Assembly (NCBI RefSeq): GCF_965219715.1
Contig: NZ_OZ244785.1
Span: forward strand, 2,976,001 to 3,040,000
Length of the DNA stretch: 64,000 nt
Direction of reading: 5' to 3'
From: Bacterioplanoides sp965219715
Lineage (GTDB): Bacteria; Pseudomonadota; Gammaproteobacteria; Pseudomonadales; Oceanobacteraceae
Each line of letters starts with the position of its first letter. The stretch's first letter is position 1. A program made the translations under genes and the position numbers. The notes below the pieces were generated by a model, which saw only the letters and a program-made list of their open reading frames with translations, was not told where the DNA came from and searched no databases. Shown here in pieces: positions 53,462 to 61,693 of this stretch.

Positions 53462-55075
53462 TTAACCCGGCGACTTCGCCATCGTTGTTTCATCCTGATC
53501 GTCTTGCGCTTCTTCCGGGAGCGGAACATAAACAACGCCGTTAGCTTCGTCGTTTAATCCTTTCACCAGCGCCACACAGATTGCCAGCAATACCACGGAG
53601 AACGGCAGTGCCGCGGCAATCGAGGCGGTTTGCAGTGCCTTCAGGCCACCGGCCATCAGTAATACAGCCGCAACCGCACCCAGACCCAGGCCCCAGAAAA
53701 TACGGAAACGCTGTGGAGGGTTACGCTCACCCATCGACAGAATGGTACAGATAACCAACGTGCCGGAATCCGCGGAGGTAACAAACCAGGTGATGATCAT
53801 CAGCGTCGCCAGTGCCGCCATTGGTACGGTTAACGCTTCAACGTTCAGTGCTTCAATGGTTTTATACAGCGCCAGGGTCATGTCGTTATTCACCGCTTCA
53901 ACAATGCCACCCACACCGTACAGTTCCATATGCAGAGCGGTACCACCGAAGATCACAATCCACATAAAGCCACCCAGTGGCGGGATAATCAGCGCGGTTA
54001 ACATAAACTGGCGAATGGTACGGCCACGGGAAATACGCGCGATAAACATACCTACCAGCGGACCCCAGGATAACCACCAGCCCCAATAGAAAATGGTCCA
54101 CCAACCCTGCCATTGGCTACCCGGTTTGGTATCGGTCCAGAAGCCCATCGGAATCATATTCCACATATAGTCGCCCACACTGGTCACAAACATGCTGAGC
54201 AGGAATACCGTCGGACCGGCAAACAGGAAGAACAGAATCAGAATGGCGCTGATGCGGATATTCCAGACACTGAGGAATTTAATGCCTTTTTCCACACCGG
54301 AAACTGCAGACAAAGTACCAATCACCGAAATCACAGCAATCAGAACCACCTGAGTCGCCGTGGAAATTTCGATATCAAACAGGTGGTTCAGACCGGCATT
54401 CATTTGTGCCACACCCAAACCCAGTGTGGTGGTGGTACCGAATAAGGTACTGAAGATCGCCAGCAAATCGACCGCATGGCCAATTGGCCCGTAAATACGA
54501 TCCCCCAGAATCGGGTACAGCGCCGAACGTACTGTTAGTGGTAAACCACGGCGGTAGGTGAAGTAGGCCAGCGCCAAGCCAACCAGAATATAGATAGCCC
54601 AACCATGCAGACCCCAGTGGAACAGAGTGATACGCATCGCGACCTGAGCCGCTTCGGCGGTACTGGCCTGAATACCGGCCATATCGATAAAAGGGTTACC
54701 CTGGAAGTGGGTAATTGGCTCAGCGATACTCCAGAACAAAATGCCGGTACCGATGGCGCAGCTGAATAACATGGAGAACCAGGTAACAAATCCAAACTCC
54801 GGCTTTTCATCGTCATTCCCCAAACGAATACTGCCGAAGCGGCTGAAGGTTACCCAAACCGAGAAAAACAACACCAGACTCACCACGGTAATGTAATACC
54901 AGTTGAGGGTGGTTTGTATCCAGTTTTTGACATCACTGTAGATGCCATTGGCAAAATCAACATTCAGCACGGTGAATAACACAAAAGCCAGCACCATGGC
55001 TTTTGACGCGATTCCCATGCCTGGATGAATTCCGTGGAAAACACCCTGACTGGCTATCAACTTACTGGGCCGCAT
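53462..55075 (-). CDS. BCCT-family transporter (quaternary-ammonium compound uptake)
   Basis: A 537-residue transporter with about twelve membrane helices. ATG 55075 follows GGAG; an upstream ATG (55105) lacks a ribosome site. The family Trp-rich segment is present (GSQWQGWWTIFYWGWWLSW). BCCT carriers move betaine, choline, carnitine and related N-methylated zwitterions, driven by Na+ or H+. Next to a flavin-monooxygenase cluster and controlled by a shared palindrome, its cargo is probably the island's growth substrate, perhaps a pyridinium betaine. The cargo itself is inference. Confidence 0.9.
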   Translation of the reverse strand: MRPSKLIASQGVFHGIHPGMGIASKAMVLAFVLFTVLNVDFANGIYSDVKNWIQTTLNWYYITVVSLVLFFSVWVTFSRFGSIRLGNDDEKPEFGFVTWFSMLFSCAIGTGILFWSIAEPITHFQGNPFIDMAGIQASTAEAAQVAMRITLFHWGLHGWAIYILVGLALAYFTYRRGLPLTVRSALYPILGDRIYGPIGHAVDLLAIFSTLFGTTTTLGLGVAQMNAGLNHLFDIEISTATQVVLIAVISVIGTLSAVSGVEKGIKFLSVWNIRISAILILFFLFAGPTVFLLSMFVTSVGDYMWNMIPMGFWTDTKPGSQWQGWWTIFYWGWWLSWGPLVGMFIARISRGRTIRQFMLTALIIPPLGGFMWIVIFGGTALHMELYGVGGIVEAVNNDMTLALYKTIEALNVEALTVPMAALATLMIITWFVTSADSGTLVICTILSMGERNPPQRFRIFWGLGLGAVAAVLLMAGGLKALQTASIAAALPFSVVLLAICVALVKGLNDEANGVVYVPLPEEAQDDQDETTMAKSPG

Positions 55076-55171
55076 AACGCACGCTCCATTCTTATTTTTG
55101 TTCATTTGTGTTGATCATCTGCACCCACTTACGAGTCGTAAGATCAACAAACCATCGCAGAAATTAACTAC

Positions 55172-55197
55172 TTGTCATATGGTATACCATACTACAA
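55172..55197. promoter_or_regulatory. GntR/FCD-type operator candidate upstream of BCCT gene (site A)
   Basis: A 14-base perfect palindrome TATGGTATACCATA (55178-55191) is flanked by TTGT (55172-55175) and ACAA (55194-55197), so 22 of 26 positions are symmetrical. The right half GTATACCATANTACAAC (55182-55198) recurs in site B next to the GntR gene. FCD-type GntR proteins commonly bind such TNGTATACNA-like palindromes. Confidence 0.7.
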
Positions 55198-55394
55198 CTC
55201 GAACACGCAAACCCTGTTTTAGTCCATAAGATGCCAATCACAGAGAACAAATTACTGCATACTTATCTGGTCGGTTTTAAAGCGGAAAAAATGGCGGGAA
55301 AAGCCGGAAAAACGATAATTTTCGGCGGAAATGCATTAATAAAAAGGCTGAAATACGCTTCTGCTATATCTCAGACAATGGAAAAACTGCGATG

Positions 55395-55430
55395 AAAAAA
55401 TCGCGCAATAACGAATTTATTATTGCGCGA
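55395..55430 (-). terminator. Intrinsic terminator after the succinate-semialdehyde dehydrogenase gene
   Basis: Arms tcgcgcaataa (55401-55411) and ttattgcgcga (55420-55430) are perfect. On the minus strand TTTTTT follows. Confidence 0.88.
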
Positions 55431-55470
55431 TCGTACGATTATTCTGCCGTCGCTAGATCACAGTAGGGCA

Positions 55471-56934
55471 TCAGATATCACCCATACAGATGTATTTAAC
55501 TTCGAGATAATCTTCCAGGCCGTATTTAGAACCTTCACGCCCCTGACCGGATTCTTTTACACCACCAAACGGAATCACTTCCGAGCTGATCGCGACTTCG
55601 TTAACACCCACCATGCCATATTCAATCGCTTCTGAAACGCGCCAGATACGTGACATATCTTTAGTGAACACATACGACGCCAGACCAAACTCGGTATCGT
55701 TCGCCATCGCAATCGCCTGCTCTTCAGTCGCAAAGGTAAATATCGGCGCCACCGGGCCAAAAATTTCTTCGCGGCTGATGCGCATCTCAGAATTTAAATT
55801 GGATAAAACCGTCGGCTGATAAAAACAATCGCCCTGGCCATCGATATTGCCACCAGTGTGAATATTTGCGCCTTTGCTTCTGGCATCTTCAACTAAGGAA
55901 TGCACATTAGCCGCCGCTTTTTCAGTAATTAACGGGCCAATGGTGGTTGCGCCGTCGAAACCATTTCCTAAGACAAACTGATTTACTTTTTCCGTCAGGC
56001 GCTGGGTAAACGCTTCAGCGATGGAATCCTGAACAAAAATCCGGTTGGCACAAATACAGGTCTGACCGGCGTTGCGATATTTTGCTGCAATCACACCATC
56101 AACCGCTTTATCCAGATCAGCATCGTCAAACACCAATACCGGGGCGTTGCCGCCTAATTCCATCGACGTACGTTTTACCGTATCGGCACATTGCTTCATT
56201 AATAATTTGCCTACCGGCGTAGAACCGGTGAAGGTAAATTTCTTAACGATCGGACTCGCAGTTAATTCACCACCAATGGCAACCGCATTGGTACCAACAA
56301 CCACATTAAATACACCGGCAGGAATACCGGCACGATCGGCTAATTCAGCCAGAGCCAACGCCGATAGCGGTGTTTCTGCTGCAGGCTTTAATACCATGGT
56401 GCAGCCTGCTGCTAACGCTGGCGCCGCTTTGCGGGTAATCATCGCATTGGGGAAATTCCACGGCGTTACCGCAGCGACCACACCCACACCTTGTTTAATA
56501 ACCAGCGAGCGACGGTTATGAGTGGTGTGTGGAATCACATCACCATAAACCCGTTTGGCTTCTTCCGCGAACCACTCAACAAAAGACGCGCCATATAATA
56601 CTTCGCCGCGGGATTCACTGATCACCTTGCCTTGTTCCGCCGTCATAATCGCCGCCAAGTCTTCCTGATGTTCAATCATCAGGTCGTACCAGGCGCGTAA
56701 TAATTGTGATCTTTCTTTGGCGGTTTTATTTTTCCAGGCAGCTAATGCCTGGTCCGCGGCGGCAATCGCCTGTTGAGTTTCGCTGGCACCCAGGTCGGCA
56801 ACACGGGCGATGATTTCACCCGTTGCCGGATCGGTTACCGCAAAGCTGTCACCACTGCTGGCATCCAGCCACTGGCCATTAATATAAGACTGGGTTTTCA
56901 GTAACGCGCTATCGTTTAAATTTAAAATGGACAT
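55471..56934 (-). CDS. gabD: Succinate-semialdehyde dehydrogenase
   Basis: A 487-residue aldehyde dehydrogenase: oxidises succinate semialdehyde to succinate, feeding the TCA cycle. Catalytic Cys293 in AGQTCICANR, general base Glu259 in MELGGNAP and Asn160 in PWNFPN are present. The KYRNAGQTCxCANR context is typical of GabD. In this island it would be the final step, as TgnE is in trigonelline breakdown. It belongs to the strand of the GntR and carboxymuconolactone-decarboxylase genes, but a hairpin lies in front of it. Confidence 0.9.
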   Translation of the reverse strand: MSILNLNDSALLKTQSYINGQWLDASSGDSFAVTDPATGEIIARVADLGASETQQAIAAADQALAAWKNKTAKERSQLLRAWYDLMIEHQEDLAAIMTAEQGKVISESRGEVLYGASFVEWFAEEAKRVYGDVIPHTTHNRRSLVIKQGVGVVAAVTPWNFPNAMITRKAAPALAAGCTMVLKPAAETPLSALALAELADRAGIPAGVFNVVVGTNAVAIGGELTASPIVKKFTFTGSTPVGKLLMKQCADTVKRTSMELGGNAPVLVFDDADLDKAVDGVIAAKYRNAGQTCICANRIFVQDSIAEAFTQRLTEKVNQFVLGNGFDGATTIGPLITEKAAANVHSLVEDARSKGANIHTGGNIDGQGDCFYQPTVLSNLNSEMRISREEIFGPVAPIFTFATEEQAIAMANDTEFGLASYVFTKDMSRIWRVSEAIEYGMVGVNEVAISSEVIPFGGVKESGQGREGSKYGLEDYLEVKYICMGDI

Positions 56935-56946
56935 GGTTTTATCCTG

Positions 56947-57000
56947 AAAAAAGCACTGCGAACCCGCCCGAATACACTAAATAAAACGTATTCAGGTGCT
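56947..57000 (-). terminator. Terminator- or attenuator-like hairpin in front of gabD
   Basis: Arms agcac (56952-56956) with gtgct (56996-57000) and gaatac (56970-56975) with gtattc (56988-56993), followed on the minus strand by TTTTTT, then by the gabD start 12 bases on. It lies in a 174-base gap, so it may reduce read-through from the GntR gene. Confidence 0.35.
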
Positions 57001-57108
57001 GATTAATCAACGTGGGCGAACAGATATTGGGATTTAACCGGGCACAACAAGCAGTCATCAGTCATACCCGGTTACCGTTAAATCAGCCGGTAATAAGCCA
57101 AGAGCCGG

Positions 57109-57489
57109 TTACAGTAATTCCAGTTCCTGTAATACGTCCCGGGCGATACGGAAACATTCCACGCCCTGAGGCACACCACAATAAATGGCGATGGCATGAA
57201 TCGCGGCGCGAATTTCTTCAACGGTTACGCCATTGGTCACGGCGCCACGCAGATGCAATTCCCACTCGTGCATTTTGCCGAGGGCCGCAATCATGGTCAG
57301 ATTCATTAACGAGCGGGTTTTCATATCAATGGCTTCGTCACCCCAGCCAAAACCCCAGCACCATTCGGTCATTGCCTGTTGGAACGGCAAATTAAATTCA
57401 TCCGCCTTTGCCAGATTCGCATTGACGTAATCTTCACCCAGGGTTGCTTGTCGCTTGCTTAACCCCAGTTCAAACAGTGCTTTATCCAT
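57109..57489 (-). CDS. Carboxymuconolactone decarboxylase family protein (AhpD-fold)
   Basis: A 126-residue helical AhpD-fold protein. Length and the RSLMNLTMIAALGKMHEWELHLRGAVTNGVT-type core are as in PcaC-type 4-carboxymuconolactone decarboxylases. The redox CxxC of AhpD is not present in the core; a lone Cys lies in YCGVPQGVE. It may decarboxylate or rearrange a ring-cleavage lactone of the island's substrate. Its gene starts 12 bases after the GntR stop, so the two are co-transcribed. Confidence 0.8.
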   Translation of the reverse strand: MDKALFELGLSKRQATLGEDYVNANLAKADEFNLPFQQAMTEWCWGFGWGDEAIDMKTRSLMNLTMIAALGKMHEWELHLRGAVTNGVTVEEIRAAIHAIAIYCGVPQGVECFRIARDVLQELELL

Positions 57490-57501
57490 ATTGGTATCTC
57501 G

Positions 57502-58158
57502 TTAATTTAATTGGTAGGCAATCTCAGCAGCCTCCGTCAGATGGCGGATACAGATTTCTCTGGCTAGCTCAGAATCGTTGTTTTCAATTGCATCAATCAT
57601 GCTGTTTAAATTTTCCGGACCTTTAGTGCGGCGCTCAGCAGTACTCAGCGTTAATGCCCGCAAGCGCGAGATCCGTGCATTTAAACGTTCCACCAGATCC
57701 CAGGCGACGTATTTGCCACCGGTGGTAAAAATCAGGTGATAAAATTCTGTGGTTAATTTCAGGCCTTCTATAACGTCTTCTTTTTTCAGGCACTGAGCAA
57801 TTTCCTTGCGCAGGTTCCGCAGCTCGGCGACCACAGCCTTGTCGGCTTTTTCTGCACAAGCCTGCACCGCTGAACATTCCAGCATGGTGCGGATCTCATA
57901 AATTTCTTTCACTTCATCTTCGCTGATGGTTGCTACTGCAAACCCAGCGTTGGCGACACCAATCACCAGACGCTCACTCTCTAAGTGGCGAATACACTCA
58001 CGCACGACGGTACGGCTGACACCCATGCTTTCGCACAGGGTGCGCTCGACCAGACGTTCACCCGGCTTAAATACTTCACTGGTAATAGCATCACGCAGTG
58101 ATTCCAGGGCGCTCTCTTTCAGTGTTTTGGGACGGCTTACCTTCAACATATTGCTCAT
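57502..58158 (-). CDS. GntR-family regulator (FCD domain)
   Basis: A 218-residue regulator: N-terminal winged helix (RLVERTLCESMGVSRTVVRECIRHLESERLVIG region, about 15-75) and an all-helical FCD effector domain (about 85-215; EIRTMLECSAVQACAEKADKA) that usually binds metal plus a carboxylate ligand. It is divergent from the catabolic operon with site B between them, and site A is upstream of the BCCT gene. I infer that it represses both until the substrate or a breakdown product binds. Confidence 0.9.
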   Translation of the reverse strand: MSNMLKVSRPKTLKESALESLRDAITSEVFKPGERLVERTLCESMGVSRTVVRECIRHLESERLVIGVANAGFAVATISEDEVKEIYEIRTMLECSAVQACAEKADKAVVAELRNLRKEIAQCLKKEDVIEGLKLTTEFYHLIFTTGGKYVAWDLVERLNARISRLRALTLSTAERRTKGPENLNSMIDAIENNDSELAREICIRHLTEAAEIAYQLN

Positions 58159-58258
58159 CGATTCCGGTTTTTAAACAGTTATTACGTGTTTTTCTGCGCT
58201 AGGCATTTAAGGAACCAAGACTACTATATTTCTTAACCTTTGTTTGCATGCGTTCAGA

Positions 58259-58284
58259 TTATATGATTGTATACCATAATACAA
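58259..58284. promoter_or_regulatory. GntR/FCD-type operator candidate in the divergent region (site B)
   Basis: GTATACCATAATACAAC (58269-58285) matches site A at 16 of 17 positions and sits in a weaker overall palindrome. It lies 33 bases before the AA_synth-family start and about 100 bases before the GntR start, suited to repression of both directions. Confidence 0.7.
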
Positions 58285-58317
58285 CGTACAACGACATGTG
58301 ACAGAAGCGAGCACAAA

Positions 58318-58917
58318 ATGAAACCTGAAATCAGAAAAATCGTCTGCTTTGAAGAAGAGACACTTATTGAAGGCTTTAAAGAAGCAGAGACTCCAGCACG
58401 CATGTTTGCTGCCGCAGCCATTGTTAAAAACCCATGGGCCGGACGTTTTGTTGAAGACCTGAAACCGGAAGTAAAAGCCTATGGCCCGGTATTAGGTCAG
58501 ATCCTGACCGACAAAATTGCTGCCATGGCCGGTGGTGCTGAAAAGGTAGAAGCATTTGGTAAAGCAGCCGTAGTGGGTATGAATGGTGAGATCGAACACG
58601 CCTCTGCACTGATCCACACACTGCACTTCGGCAATATTTTCCGTGAAGCCGTCGGCGCTAAGTCTTTCCTGTCATTCACCAATACCCGTGGTCCGGCAAA
58701 CGCGCCGATTATGGTACCTATGATGGATAAGAACGACGGTGGTAAGCGTTCCCACTACCTGACCCTGCAATTCAACATCAACGATGCACCGGGTCCGGAT
58801 GAAGTCGTTGTTGTATTGGGTGGTGCAACCACTGGCCGTCCACATCACCGTATTGGTGACCGCTATCAGGAACTTCAGGAGTTAGGCCATGACGTTGACA
58901 ACCCTGCAGCGGTTTAA
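58318..58917 (+). CDS. AA_synth (DUF1185)-family protein
   Basis: A 199-residue protein matching the amino-acid-synthesis/DUF1185 family (IRKIVCFEEETLIEGF, AAAAIVKNPWAGRFVEDL, GVVGMNGEIEHASALIHTLHFG-type). ATG 58318 is preferred; the open frame starts earlier, inside the operator. The reaction of this family is not firmly known; relatives occur in heterocycle and amide breakdown clusters. It is first in the operon. The alpha/beta hydrolase start overlaps its end by 29 bases. Confidence 0.8.
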   Translation: MKPEIRKIVCFEEETLIEGFKEAETPARMFAAAAIVKNPWAGRFVEDLKPEVKAYGPVLGQILTDKIAAMAGGAEKVEAFGKAAVVGMNGEIEHASALIHTLHFGNIFREAVGAKSFLSFTNTRGPANAPIMVPMMDKNDGGKRSHYLTLQFNINDAPGPDEVVVVLGGATTGRPHHRIGDRYQELQELGHDVDNPAAV

Positions 58918-59719
58918 GGCGGACAACGGGCTGGCGTATTTTCGCGTCGGCTCCGGCTCTCCGGTGGTGCTGGTTCATGGTGTTGGCCTGCGGGCTGAAG
59001 CCTGGCTGCACCAGATTCCGCAACTGAGCAAACAACACACGGTATATGCCGTCGATATGCCGGGCCATGGTGACAGCTCGCTGGAAGCAGCCAGCTCAAC
59101 CACACTGAACGGTTACGTTGACGCTATCGCCCAGTGGATCGAAACCGATATTCAGGCGCCGGTGATCATTATTGGTCACTCCATGGGTTCCATGATTGCG
59201 CTGGATTTTGCCAGCCGCTACCCACAGTTGTGTAACGGCGTGGCTGCGCTGAATGCCATTTTCCGCCGCAGCGATACAGCCCGCCAGGCGGTGCAGCAAC
59301 GTGCTCGTGAGATGGTCGAGAACCCGCAGCTGGATCGTGTCAGCGCACCGATTTCGCGCTGGTTTAACACCGAGCCTCAAGGCCTTGAGCTGGAAATGGC
59401 TGAACTGTGCCGCCAGTGGCTGAGCATCGCTCCGGCAGCCGGTTATGCCCAGGCTTATCAGATTTTCAGTCTGGAAGACGGGCCATCCGATGATGACCTG
59501 GCATCCCTGACGGTACCGGCGATCTTTATTACCGGTGATGGCGACAGCAACTCCTCCGGAGAAATGTCGCAGCAAATGGCGCAGCGTTGTGCCAACGGTC
59601 GTTACGCCGTGATCAAAGACTCCCGACACATGGTGCAAATGACGCACCCGGTCGAAATTAATCTGCTGCTGCTCGAATTTGCAGACCAGTGTGAACAACA
59701 CGCGAGGAACAACGTATGA
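58889..59719 (+). CDS. Alpha/beta hydrolase (TgnD-like candidate)
   Basis: A 276-residue cytoplasmic hydrolase. Oxyanion-side HGVGLRAEAW, nucleophile Ser98 in GHSMGSM, acid Asp217 or Asp219 in FITGDGDSN, and His247 in DSRHMVQM complete the triad. In trigonelline breakdown an alpha/beta hydrolase (TgnD) cleaves an N-methylformamido-methylene succinate. A similar step on a linearised ring product is proposed here. It is coupled at both ends: 29-base overlap with the gene before, 4-base overlap with the reductase. Confidence 0.85.
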   Translation: MTLTTLQRFKADNGLAYFRVGSGSPVVLVHGVGLRAEAWLHQIPQLSKQHTVYAVDMPGHGDSSLEAASSTTLNGYVDAIAQWIETDIQAPVIIIGHSMGSMIALDFASRYPQLCNGVAALNAIFRRSDTARQAVQQRAREMVENPQLDRVSAPISRWFNTEPQGLELEMAELCRQWLSIAPAAGYAQAYQIFSLEDGPSDDDLASLTVPAIFITGDGDSNSSGEMSQQMAQRCANGRYAVIKDSRHMVQMTHPVEINLLLLEFADQCEQHARNNV

Positions 59720-60621
59720 GCACAATCGATACCCGCGAATTACGCAATGCCTTTGGCTCTTTTATGACGGGTGTAACCGTTGTAACGGCAGTGAGCGACA
59801 GCGGCGAAAAAGTCGGCTTTACCGCAAACTCTTTTACTTCGGTTTCGGTTGATCCGGCACTACTGCTGGTTTGCCCATCCAATAAGTTATCCAGCTTTGA
59901 AGTGTTTAATCAGTGCAAACATTTCGCCATTAACATTCTGGCGGAAGATCAGCAGGATATTTCCAACACCTTCGCCAGCGCTAAGGGCGATCGTTTTGCT
60001 GACATCGAATGGCACGCTGACGAAAACGGTTGTCCGATTATTGCCGGATCCGTGGCGCACTTCTCCTGTTCGACCTTTAACACCATTCCAGCGGGCGACC
60101 ATATTTTACTGGTTGGTGAAATTCAGGACTTTGCGGCCAATGATAAGCCAGGTCTGGGTTATTCCCGCGGTGGTTACTTCAGCCTCGGTATGGAACACAA
60201 AGCCGAAGAGCTGACTCACCTGATTGGTAAAGTGGGCGCCATTATTGAGCACAACAACCAGTTACTGCTGAAGAAAACCGAGCAGGGTTACACCGTGCCT
60301 CAGGTATCCACCAGCAAAGATCAGGGTTCTAAAAACACCATTCAGCAATACCTGAAAGAGAAGGGCCTGAGCTGCAAAGTGAGCTCGGTATATTCGGTGT
60401 ATGAAAACCCCGAAGCCCAGGCATTCAGCAGCTATTACCGCGCCGTAGCCGACAACGATGTTGTTACTGAAGGTTGTGAATACGTCAGTATTAACGAACT
60501 GAAAAACATCCAGTTTTGCTCCGCCGATGTGCAAAGCATGCTGCTGCGTTACGTGCACGAAAAACATAACGGCGTATTCCGTTTATACGTCGGTGACGAA
60601 AAGTCCGGTGATATCCACTAA
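59716..60621 (+). CDS. Flavin reductase with degenerate Nudix-like C-terminal domain (TgnB-like candidate)
   Basis: A 301-residue protein of two parts. Residues 8-165 are a flavin reductase (RNAFGSFMTGVTVVTAV, GFTANSFTSVSVDPALLLVC, GDHILLVGEI), supplying reduced FMN or FAD to the monooxygenase encoded next. Residues about 170-295 have Nudix-like order (GAIIEHNNQLLLKKTEQGYTVPQ, EYVSINELKNIQF), but the catalytic Nudix box is eroded (QGSKNTIQQYLKEKGL lacks the REUxEE acids), so it probably binds rather than hydrolyses a nucleotide. The fusion is unusual among flavin reductases known to me. Confidence 0.83.
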   Translation: MSTIDTRELRNAFGSFMTGVTVVTAVSDSGEKVGFTANSFTSVSVDPALLLVCPSNKLSSFEVFNQCKHFAINILAEDQQDISNTFASAKGDRFADIEWHADENGCPIIAGSVAHFSCSTFNTIPAGDHILLVGEIQDFAANDKPGLGYSRGGYFSLGMEHKAEELTHLIGKVGAIIEHNNQLLLKKTEQGYTVPQVSTSKDQGSKNTIQQYLKEKGLSCKVSSVYSVYENPEAQAFSSYYRAVADNDVVTEGCEYVSINELKNIQFCSADVQSMLLRYVHEKHNGVFRLYVGDEKSGDIH

Positions 60622-60642
60622 TAATAATTCTGGAGATACCCC

Positions 60643-61674
60643 ATGAAGTTTTCTCTTTTTGCACACATGGAACGGGTGAACGAACAGCAAACCCAGGAAC
60701 AGCTGTATCAGGAGTTTTTATCTCTGTGTGATATGGCCGACCAGGGCGGCATGTGCACCATCTGGACCGGTGAGCACCATGGTATGAACTTTACCATCGC
60801 GCCCAACCCGTTTCTGAATCTGGTGGATCTGGCACACCGCACCAAGAATGCTCGTCTGGGCACAGGTACTGTTGTCGCACCATTCTGGAATCCGATCAAA
60901 ATGGCTGGCGAAGCGGCCATGACCGACATCCTGACTCAGGGTCGTCTGGAGCTGGGCATCGCCCGCGGTGCGTACTCGTTTGAATACGAGCGTATGACCG
61001 ACAACCTGGATGCCTGGCAGGCAGGTGAATGTCTGCGTGAAATGGTGCCGGCGGTTAAAGGCCTGTGGGCCGGTGACTACGCCCATGACGGTAAACATTA
61101 CCAGTTCCCGAAGACCACTTCGGCGCCAAAACCACTGACCGAAGATGGTCCGCCAATCTGGGTGGCAGCACGTGATATCAACAGCCATGAGTTTGCTGTT
61201 GAAAACGACTGTAACGTGCAGGTGACACCGCTGTGGCAGGGTATTGAGGAAGTCGAAGGTCTGATCGAGAAGTTTAATCAGGCCTGCGAAACCTACAAAA
61301 AACGTCCGAAAATTATGATTCTGCAGCACGCCTATGTTGGTAAAGACGAAGCCGAGCTGGCCCAGGCAGCAAAACAGCTGAATGAGTTCTACTGTTACTT
61401 TGGCGCCTGGTTCAAAAATGAGCGTCCGATTAACCAAGGCCTGATCCAGCAGCTGAGCCAGGCAGAAATTGATGCTCATCCGATGTACAACGCCGATGCC
61501 ATGCGTCGTGATCTGATGATTGGTACTTCGCAGCAGATTATCGATCGTCTGAAGCACTACGAAGACCTGGGGTATGACGAGTTTTCTTACTGGTCTGACA
61601 GCGGCATGAGCCGTGAGCAGAAAGAGACTTCTCTGAAACGCTTTATCGACGAAGTGATGCCAGCCTTCAGCTGA
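60643..61674 (+). CDS. Luciferase-like (LLM-class) flavin monooxygenase (TgnA-like candidate)
   Basis: A 343-residue TIM-barrel oxygenase of the bacterial luciferase family: MCTIWTGEHHGMNFTIAPNP, GTGTVVAPFWNPIKMAGEAAM and GRLELGIARGAYSFEYERM are the flavin and barrel motifs. It uses reduced flavin from the reductase encoded 21 bases upstream. Trigonelline oxygenase TgnA and pyridine ring-cleaving oxygenases are of this class. Ring opening of a heterocycle is the expected reaction; the substrate is inferred from context. Confidence 0.87.
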   Translation: MKFSLFAHMERVNEQQTQEQLYQEFLSLCDMADQGGMCTIWTGEHHGMNFTIAPNPFLNLVDLAHRTKNARLGTGTVVAPFWNPIKMAGEAAMTDILTQGRLELGIARGAYSFEYERMTDNLDAWQAGECLREMVPAVKGLWAGDYAHDGKHYQFPKTTSAPKPLTEDGPPIWVAARDINSHEFAVENDCNVQVTPLWQGIEEVEGLIEKFNQACETYKKRPKIMILQHAYVGKDEAELAQAAKQLNEFYCYFGAWFKNERPINQGLIQQLSQAEIDAHPMYNADAMRRDLMIGTSQQIIDRLKHYEDLGYDEFSYWSDSGMSREQKETSLKRFIDEVMPAFS

Positions 61675-61693
61675 TCCGCTACGGGAAATGACT

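Larger units (their letters stand above)
55076..55470. other. 395 gene-free bases upstream of the BCCT gene
   Basis: Holds the palindromic operator candidate (55172-55197) near the BCCT side and a terminator (55395-55430) for the dehydrogenase gene on the other side. The middle (about 55,199-55,394) is AT-rich and shows no frame, repeat or RNA that I can support. Confidence 0.6.
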
